A stretch of 64,000 bases of DNA from Streptomyces sp. NRRL S-87. GTDB lineage: Bacteria; Actinomycetota; Actinomycetes; Streptomycetales; Streptomycetaceae. Position numbers and translations under genes: made by a program. Location: assembly GCF_000719335.1 (NCBI RefSeq), contig NZ_JOGB01000009.1, positions 62,001 through 126,000 on the forward strand, read 5' to 3'. The notes under the pieces were generated by a model. The model made no database searches. It was not told the DNA's origin and saw only the letters and a list, made by a program, of their open reading frames with translations. This document shows, in pieces, positions 58,186-64,000 of the stretch (position 1 is the stretch's first letter; the number at the start of each line of letters is the position of its first letter).

Positions 58186-60786
58186 ATGGGCAGGCAGGAG
58201 CTGCGCGCGCACCAGCGGGAGGCCGTCGACGCCGTGCTGCGCGCCCTGGAGCCGGGGCCCGGCGGGCGGCTGCCGGCCGGCGGACTGCGCACGCAGGTGG
58301 TGATGGCCACCGGCTCGGGCAAGACGTTCGTGGCCGCCCGCTGCGCCGAGGAACTGCGGGCCGACCGGACCCTGGTGCTGGTCCCCAGCCTCGACCTGCT
58401 CACCCAGTCGGTGGCGGCCTGGCGTGCGGCGGGGCGGCGCGGGACCGTCCTCGGCGTCTCGTCGCTGCGGGAGCGCGACGCGGGGTTCCCCAACACCACG
58501 TCCGGCGAAGAGCTGGCCGCGTGGTGCCGGAGGGCCGGGACCGCGAAGGTCACGGTGTTCGCCACGTACGCCTCGCTCGGCCTGGGCACCGTCGAGCGCG
58601 CCCACCGGGCCGGACTGGCGGCCTGGGACCTCGTCGTGGTGGACGAGGCGCACCGCACGTCCGGGCGGATCGGCAAGGCGTGGGCGGTGGTCCACGACAA
58701 CTCCCGCATCCCGGCCGACCGGCGGCTGTACATGACGGCCACCCCGCGCCTGTGGCAGGCCGGCGGGGACGAGGAGGAGCCGGGCGGGGGCGCCGGGCTG
58801 GTGGCGTCCATGGAGGACGACCCCGACGGGCCGTTCGGCGCGGTGTGCCACCGGCTCACGCTGTCGGAGGCGATCGACCGCGGCATCGTGGCCCCGTACC
58901 AGGTGGTGTGCGTGGACGTCAGCGACGCCCGGTTCCGGGCGGCCCGCCTGCTGGGACCGGACGCCAGGTCCGACGCGGTGCGCGGGGCCCGGCTCGCCGC
59001 CCTGCAGACCGCGGCGGTGAAGACGGCGGTGGAGCAGGGGCTGGAGCGGACGCTGGTCTTCCACCACTTGACGAAGGAGGCCGAGGCGTTCGCGGCCGGG
59101 CTCCCGGCGGTGGCGGCCCGGCTGCGCGTCGACCCGGTCTGGGCCGACTGGCTGTGCGGTGAGCACAAGCCGCTGCACCGCCGGCGCGTGCTGGAGGCGT
59201 TCGAGCGGGCCCGGCCCGCGTTCCTGAGCTCGGTACGGGTGCTCGGCGAGGGCGTCGACACCCGCGCGTGCGACTCCGTCTTCTGGGCCGACCTGCGCGG
59301 TGCGATGCCCGACCTGGTCCAGGCGGTCGGTCGGGCACTGCGCATCCGGCCCGGCGAGGGGAAGGTGGCCTCGCTCGTCGTGCCCGTGCTGCTCGGGCCG
59401 GGCGAGACCCCGGACTCCATGCTCACCTCCCGCGCGTACGACGACCTGGCCCGGCTCCTGGAGGCCCTGCGGGCCCACGACACCCGGGTGGTGGAGGCGC
59501 TGGCGCAGCCGCAGGCGCCGGGCGCGTACCAGCCGACCGGGCGGGGCGCGGGGGCCGGTGGCCGGGGCGGGATCAGCGGGCCCGCCCGGGAGCTGCTCAG
59601 GTTCTCGACCCCGCGGGACCCCGTCGCCCTGGCGGAGTTCATCCGCCTGCGGATCCTCGACCCGGAGACCTCGCACTGGAGGCGGGGTCTGCAGGCGGCC
59701 CGCCGGTACGCCGAGCTGACCGGGGACCTGCGCGTGCCGTTCGGGTACCGGATGCCGGGCGGGACGGCGGAGGTCGGACCGGGGGCGGCGGAAGCCGGGC
59801 CCGAGACGGCGGAGGTCGGACCGGCGGGTGCGGAGGGCGGACCGGGGAGGACGGAGGTCGGGCCCCGGAGGACGGAGGTCGGGCCCGGGACGGCCGGTTT
59901 CCCGCTCGGCCAGTGGATCGCCGACGCCCGGCGGGCCCGCAGACGGGGCGCGCTGTCGGCGGAGCGGATCGCGCACCTGGACGCCCTCGGGATGGTGTGG
60001 TCGCACGTCGACGTGGCGTACGAGGAGGGGCTCGCGGCCGCGCGCGGCTGGGCGGCCGAACACGGCCACCTGCTCGCCTCGTTCGACGCGACCTGGCGCG
60101 ACTACCCGCTGGGCGTGTGGCTGAAGAACAACCGGGCCGCGGCCCGGCGGCCCGAGGGGACGCCGGGGGCCCTGACCGCGGAGCGCCGGGAGGCGCTGGA
60201 CGAGATCGATCCGGCCTGGTGCCCCACCTGGCCGGTGTCCTGGCAGCGCTGCTTCCGGCTGGCCCGACTGCACGTCGAGGGCGGCGGGCGGATCCCGGCC
60301 GGTCCGGGCGAACTCGTGGTCCAGGGCGAGGACCTCGGCCGCTGGCTGCTGCGGCAGCGGCTGGACTGGGACCGGCGGTCCATGGCCCAGCGGTGGATGC
60401 TGGAGCACGTCCTCGGCGTGCGCGCGGCCGGGGCGGCGGAGCGGCCCCGCGAGCGCACCCCGCAGGCGGACAAGTGGGCGGCCCACCTGGCGGCGGCCCG
60501 GCAGTTCCACCGCCGCGAGCGGCACCTGAACGTGCCGCGGCCGCACGTCGAGACGGTCGCCGGGTTCCCGTACCGGCTGGGTGCGTGGGTGTCCAACGCC
60601 CGCAGCCGCGCGGACCGCCTGTCGCCGGAGCGGGTGGCCCAGTTGACCGCCCTGGACATGCGCTGGTCGGGGCGCGCGGCACCCGTGAGGGAGCGGACCG
60701 CGCCGGAGCGGACCGCGGCCCGCGACCGGGCGGGCTCCGCGGCGGACCGGGACTCCGGTCAGGTGAGGGCGAGCACCTCCACGTAG
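58186..60786 (+). CDS. Superfamily 2 helicase with helicase-associated (HA) repeats
   Basis: 866 residues; ATG at 58186 with GAGGG upstream, a GTG at 58168 being possible. Helicase motifs: MATGSGKT (40-47), VVDEAHRT (DEAH 153-156), YMTATPR and QAVGRALRIRPG. The C-terminal half holds several HA-type repeats (for example GQWIADARRARRRGALS, GVWLKNNRAAARR, GAWVSNARSRADRLS), which are small helical nucleic-acid-binding modules. A run of EVGP/EAGP-type repeats (about 527-565) interrupts this part. The role in DNA metabolism is unknown. Its last 28 bases overlap the VOC gene on the opposite strand. Confidence 0.86.
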   Translation: MGRQELRAHQREAVDAVLRALEPGPGGRLPAGGLRTQVVMATGSGKTFVAARCAEELRADRTLVLVPSLDLLTQSVAAWRAAGRRGTVLGVSSLRERDAGFPNTTSGEELAAWCRRAGTAKVTVFATYASLGLGTVERAHRAGLAAWDLVVVDEAHRTSGRIGKAWAVVHDNSRIPADRRLYMTATPRLWQAGGDEEEPGGGAGLVASMEDDPDGPFGAVCHRLTLSEAIDRGIVAPYQVVCVDVSDARFRAARLLGPDARSDAVRGARLAALQTAAVKTAVEQGLERTLVFHHLTKEAEAFAAGLPAVAARLRVDPVWADWLCGEHKPLHRRRVLEAFERARPAFLSSVRVLGEGVDTRACDSVFWADLRGAMPDLVQAVGRALRIRPGEGKVASLVVPVLLGPGETPDSMLTSRAYDDLARLLEALRAHDTRVVEALAQPQAPGAYQPTGRGAGAGGRGGISGPARELLRFSTPRDPVALAEFIRLRILDPETSHWRRGLQAARRYAELTGDLRVPFGYRMPGGTAEVGPGAAEAGPETAEVGPAGAEGGPGRTEVGPRRTEVGPGTAGFPLGQWIADARRARRRGALSAERIAHLDALGMVWSHVDVAYEEGLAAARGWAAEHGHLLASFDATWRDYPLGVWLKNNRAAARRPEGTPGALTAERREALDEIDPAWCPTWPVSWQRCFRLARLHVEGGGRIPAGPGELVVQGEDLGRWLLRQRLDWDRRSMAQRWMLEHVLGVRAAGAAERPRERTPQADKWAAHLAAARQFHRRERHLNVPRPHVETVAGFPYRLGAWVSNARSRADRLSPERVAQLTALDMRWSGRAAPVRERTAPERTAARDRAGSAADRDSGQVRASTST

Positions 60787-61151
60787 TGCGGGTTGCTCAT
60801 CACGCCCAGGATGTTGCCGAAGGGGTCGGTGACCGAGGCGGTCACGAAGCCGTGGCCGCGGTCGGTGACGGGCTGGTACTCCCGGGCGCCCCGGGCGAGC
60901 AGCGCCCCGACGGTGTCGGCGACGTCGTCCACGTGCCAGTACACGATCGCCCCGCCCGGGGTCTCGCGGGCGCCCGGGGGCGCGAACCGCGCGTCGATCA
61001 GGCCGAGTTCGTGCTGGTAGTCCCCGATGCGGAACTCGGCGTACCCGGGGCGCTCGAAGTACGGCTCGACGCCCAGGAAGTCGGTGTACCAGTCCTTGGC
61101 GGCGGCCAGGTCGGCGGCCCAGAAGCTCACGGTGGCGAGTCCTCGCAGCAT
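60759..61151 (-). CDS. VOC-family protein
   Basis: 130 residues, ATG at 61151 with GGGGGAC upstream. The fold starts LATVSFWAADLAAAKDWYTDF and ends DPFGNILGVMSNPHY. The pattern (YFERPGYAEFRIGDYQHEL broken by turns, IVYWHVDDVADTVGALLARG) is that of short extradiol-dioxygenase or glyoxalase relatives. The reaction is unknown. The 3' end overlaps the helicase gene tail to tail. Confidence 0.87.
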   Translation of the reverse strand: MLRGLATVSFWAADLAAAKDWYTDFLGVEPYFERPGYAEFRIGDYQHELGLIDARFAPPGARETPGGAIVYWHVDDVADTVGALLARGAREYQPVTDRGHGFVTASVTDPFGNILGVMSNPHYVEVLALT

Positions 61152-61265
61152 GACGGTGTCCCCCTCGGGGTCGTGGCGCCCGGTGGGGCCCCGGCGCCTG
61201 GGTCGACCGTAGGGGCGAACCAGGTCAGTTTCCGTCCTCATTGCTCCGCCGCCGGCCGTGTCGCC

Positions 61266-61514
61266 TCACGAAGCGAGCGGTTCGGGCAGCGGCAGGCGCT
61301 CGGCGAGCCGGAACGCGCCGTCCTCGCGGTGCACGTAACCCTCGTGGATGAGGGTGCGCAGCAGGTGGTACGTCGTGGGCAACGGGATCCCGGTCAGGCG
61401 GGAGAGGCGCTTGGCCGTGACGGAGCCCTCGGCGTGGATGGCCTCGACGAGGCGCAGCGCGCGCTGGACGGATCCGATGAGGGTGCCGTCCTTGGCTGCG
61501 TGGGCGGTGTCCAT
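61266..61514 (-). CDS. IclR-type helix-turn-helix protein without effector domain
   Basis: 82 residues; ATG with GGGGGAG eight bases upstream. It holds only the winged helix of IclR regulators (SVQRALRLVEAIHAEGS, VTAKRLSRLTGIPLPTTYHL, GYVHREDGAFRLAE) and stops where the usual 170-residue ligand domain would begin. No remnant of that domain is seen downstream, so this looks like a stable short form and not a fresh truncation. It may act as a constitutive repressor or dimerise with a full-length partner. Confidence 0.8.
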   Translation of the reverse strand: MDTAHAAKDGTLIGSVQRALRLVEAIHAEGSVTAKRLSRLTGIPLPTTYHLLRTLIHEGYVHREDGAFRLAERLPLPEPLAS

Positions 61515-61716
61515 GATGTGCTCCCCCAGATCGTGTGCGACAGGGACCCGACCGTCCGACTGCCGGAAGCGGCGGGATCTTGGCCGGGATCATGCCGCTC
61601 CCGAGGGCCGTCGAGACACGGAATCCGCCCAATGTCACTCTCTGATACAGGACCGATACACAGAGTGCCCGATCCCGGACCGGGTGTCGCTGAGCGCGGA
61701 CACCGGTCCGTCCGGC

Positions 61717-63627
61717 TCAGGGGCGGGCCGATTCCAGCAGGTAGGGCACGTCGATGACGGTCACGCCGGGCGTGAAGAGCAGCCTGGCCTTCAGGCGCAG
61801 CGCGTTCTGGTTGTGCAGCGGCTGCTCCCACCAGTGACCGACGACGTACTCCGGAATGACGACGGACACCACGCCCCCGGGGTCCTCGGCCGCCATCTCC
61901 TGCACGTGCGCGACGATCGGTCCGACCACTTCCCGGTACGGCGAGTGCAGGATCCGCAGCGGCACCCCGAGGTCGTGCGACTCCCACTTCCGGCGCAGCG
62001 CCTCCGCGTCCTCGTCGGCGGCCGCGGTCAGGGCGGTGAGCGTGGTCGGCCGCAGCCCCTGGGCGAAGCCCAGCGCCTTCAGCGTGGGCGCGTGCACGTT
62101 CGAGACGAGGACCACCATGTGGTAGCGCAGCGGCTCCCGGGGCTTCACCTCGGCGGGGACCGCCACCTGCTGCCTGACCCGGTCGTAGTGGCGCCGCACC
62201 CCCTTCATGCCCAGGAAGAGCAGAGGCATGGCGATGACGACGAGCCACGCCCCATGGGTGAACTTGGTGATGAGGACGATGACCAGGACCAGGGCCGTCA
62301 TGGCGGCGCCCACGGCGTTGATGGCCATGCGGCGGTGGATGTGGACCCGCTCGGCCGCCGGCGTGGTGGGGCGCGCCAGTTCACGCCGCCAGTGCCGGAC
62401 CATGCCCGCCTGGGAGAGCGTGAAGGAGACGAACACGCCGATGATGTAGAGCTGGATGAGGCGGGTCAGCTCCGCGTCGAAGGCGACGATCAGGGTGATG
62501 GCGGTGAGGGCGAGCAGCACGACGCCGTTGGAGTACACCAGCCGGTCGCCCCGGTTGTAGAGCTGGACGGGCGCGTACCGGTCCTTGGCGAGGATCGAGG
62601 CGAGCATCGGGAAGCCGTTGAAGGCGGTGTTGGCGGCCAGGACGAGGACGCCCGCGGTGACCGCCTGGAGCAGGTAGAACAGCACGTGCCAGTCGCCGAA
62701 CGTGGCCCTGCCGATCTGGGCGAGGGCGGTGGAGGTGGGGGTGTCGGCGGGGAGGCCGAGCTCGGTGGGGCTCGCGGCCACGTGCACCTCGTAGACCATC
62801 GCGAGGGTGGTGATGCCGGCGAACATGGTGGCGGACAGCAGGCCCATCACGGCGAGGGTGTTGGCCGCGTTCCTGCTCTTGGGCCTGCGGAAGGCCGGGA
62901 CGCCGTTGCTGATGGCCTCGACACCGGTCAGGGCCGTGCACCCGGAGGCGAAGGCGCGCAGCGCCAGCAGTACCAGCCCGATGCCGGTGTAGGTACCGAC
63001 GGCGTGGAGGGGCAGGTCGGCGGATTCGGCGCGGATCGTGCTCCCGGTGGCCATGCGGACCGCGGCCACGGCGAACATGACGTAGATGACGAGGACGAAG
63101 CCGTAGGTGGGGATGGCGAAGACGCGGCCCGATTCGCGCACGCCGCGCAGGTTCATGACGGTCAGGACCACCACGAAGGCCACCGACATCACCACCTGGT
63201 GGTCGCTCAGCGAGGGGACCGCGGACGTGATGGCCGCGACGCCGGAGACGACGGAGACGGCGACGGTCAGGACGTAGTCGACGAGCAGGGCGCTCGCCGC
63301 CGTCAGGGCGGCCGTCCGGCCCAGGTTCTCGGAGCTGACGACGTACGCGCCGCCCCCGCCCGGATAGGCGTGGCAGGTCTGGCGGTACGAGGCCACGACG
63401 ACGAGCAGGAAGACGATGGCGGCCGCGGCGTACCAGGTGAGGTGCAGGAGGGTGACGCCGCCGAGGGCCAGGATCAGGAGGATCTCCTCGGTGGCGTAGG
63501 CCACCGAGGAGAGCGGGTCGCTGCAGAAGATCGGCAGGGCGAGTCGCTTGGGCAGCAGGGTCTCGCCCAGCCGGGCGGTGTCCAGCGGCTCACCGACCAG
63601 CACGCGTTTCGGAGTGATACGCCTCAT
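61717..63627 (-). CDS. APC-superfamily permease, KimA-like potassium transporter
   Basis: 636 residues from an ATG at 63627; no clear ribosome site. Twelve membrane helices are followed by a cytosolic C-terminal domain of about 150 residues. Segments LPIFCSDPLSSVAYATEEIL, SYRQTCHAYPGGGGAYVVS, TALTGVEAISNGVPAF and LAANTAFNGFPMLASILA closely follow Bacillus KimA (YdaO), the high-affinity potassium importer inhibited by cyclic di-AMP. Potassium uptake is therefore likely, though the family also contains amino-acid permeases. It is a single gene. Confidence 0.85.
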   Translation of the reverse strand: MRRITPKRVLVGEPLDTARLGETLLPKRLALPIFCSDPLSSVAYATEEILLILALGGVTLLHLTWYAAAAIVFLLVVVASYRQTCHAYPGGGGAYVVSSENLGRTAALTAASALLVDYVLTVAVSVVSGVAAITSAVPSLSDHQVVMSVAFVVVLTVMNLRGVRESGRVFAIPTYGFVLVIYVMFAVAAVRMATGSTIRAESADLPLHAVGTYTGIGLVLLALRAFASGCTALTGVEAISNGVPAFRRPKSRNAANTLAVMGLLSATMFAGITTLAMVYEVHVAASPTELGLPADTPTSTALAQIGRATFGDWHVLFYLLQAVTAGVLVLAANTAFNGFPMLASILAKDRYAPVQLYNRGDRLVYSNGVVLLALTAITLIVAFDAELTRLIQLYIIGVFVSFTLSQAGMVRHWRRELARPTTPAAERVHIHRRMAINAVGAAMTALVLVIVLITKFTHGAWLVVIAMPLLFLGMKGVRRHYDRVRQQVAVPAEVKPREPLRYHMVVLVSNVHAPTLKALGFAQGLRPTTLTALTAAADEDAEALRRKWESHDLGVPLRILHSPYREVVGPIVAHVQEMAAEDPGGVVSVVIPEYVVGHWWEQPLHNQNALRLKARLLFTPGVTVIDVPYLLESARP

Positions 63628-63716
63628 GCGGGCATGATCCGCGCACGGGTCCGCGCCGGGGCGTGTGACACACGCTGCGGAGCACGGGGCCGCCGCCGGG
63701 ACGCGGCGCGACGGGG

Positions 63717-64000
63717 TCAGGCTCCGGCGAGGGCCTCTGCGCGGTGGGCGAGCCACAGGTCGTGGCGGGCGCTCGGCGACTGCAGGAGGGAGCGCTCCAG
63801 CAGGGCCTCCAGCCGGGTCAGCCGCTTGCGCGCGCCGGGGACGGAGATGCCCAGGGCCGCGGCGGTGGGCACGAGTTGGGTGTCGTGGCGCAGCCAGGCG
63901 CCCAGCGTCTCGCGGGCGCCGGGCGGGGCCCCCGGGGCGGTGAGCGGGGCGAGGTGGCCCGCGGCCCAGCGGACGACGTCGGGGTGGGCGAGCACCTCGT
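63717..64000 (-). CDS. PucR-type regulator, C-terminal helix-turn-helix; 5' end cut by the window edge
   Basis: Only the last 94 or so codons are inside the window; the frame runs on past base 64000. LGAWLRHDTQLVPTAAALG followed by ISVPGARKRLTRLEALL is the conserved C-terminal helix-turn-helix of PucR/CdaR-like activators, which sits just before the stop. The sensory part is off the edge, so the ligand cannot be guessed. It reads on the same strand as the KimA-like gene, 90 bases upstream. Confidence 0.8.
   Translation of the reverse strand, partial: EVLAHPDVVRWAAGHLAPLTAPGAPPGARETLGAWLRHDTQLVPTAAALGISVPGARKRLTRLEALLERSLLQSPSARHDLWLAHRAEALAGA

Noticed and set aside
53833..60546. A 2237-codon open frame on the minus strand opposite the RNA-repair operon, helR and the helicase
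   Set aside because: Only its first part in chromosomal order (53833-54780) encodes a recognisable protein. The rest is antisense to well-supported genes and has the Arg/Gly/Pro-rich composition of GC-driven spurious frames.

Overview
High-GC actinobacterial chromosome, almost certainly Streptomyces. The reasons are third codon positions that are nearly all G or C, GTG/TTG starts behind GGAGG-type ribosome binding sites, many GTGA/ATGA couplings, twin-arginine signals, and a melanin operon of the rppA, CYP158A and cupin-monooxygenase type. I see about 53 protein genes. There are no rRNA or tRNA genes, no CRISPR array and no insertion sequences. The left edge cuts a trypsin-like protease and the right edge cuts a PucR-type regulator.

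Left third (1-20 kb). A GntR/UTRA regulator with a DasR-like operator lies upstream of the secreted protease. It is followed by uppP, an RraA-family aldolase, a Tat-exported cholesterol oxidase, an overlapping AhpD-like/DapB-like pair, a secreted FG-GAP protein, a membrane SpoIIE-type phosphatase, two tiny coupled ORFs, the rppA operon (THN synthase, P450, THN oxidase), an RpiR regulator, a single-domain voltage-gated cation channel and a DD-carboxypeptidase with a very acidic cytoplasmic tail.

Middle (20-48 kb). A flotillin with a small beta-rich partner comes first, then an M64 metallopeptidase divergent from an XRE-TPR regulator. Next are a nitrilase divergent from a GNAT/ATP-grasp fusion, and that fusion converges on an adenylation-domain/membrane fusion. 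An internally deleted SDR, secreted beta-propeller and LamG proteins, an orphan solute-binding protein and a GH16 enzyme follow. A stress-type block then holds an MFS exporter, a phosphoribosyltransferase/hydrolase pair, an ECF41 sigma factor with its epimerase, two DJ-1/PfpI proteins, VOC proteins and a NUDIX-MazG fusion.

Right third (48-64 kb). Its centrepiece is a two-gene RNA end-processing operon at 48833-53792. The first gene is an RNA ligase joined to a polynucleotide kinase. The second is a 995-residue protein joining an MJ1316/DUF504 RNA-end domain, an EEP phosphatase, a 2H phosphoesterase and a poly(A)-polymerase-like nucleotidyltransferase. Behind it is helR, an RNA-polymerase-recycling ATPase preceded by a near-perfect rifamycin-associated element, so rifamycin-inducible protection of RNA polymerase is likely. 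A DHFR-like reductase, a helicase with helicase-associated repeats, an HTH-only IclR protein and a KimA-like potassium transporter complete the window.

Convergent gene pairs are mostly separated by strong inverted-repeat terminators, which I list. Several very long open frames antisense to real genes are GC-composition artefacts and were rejected.
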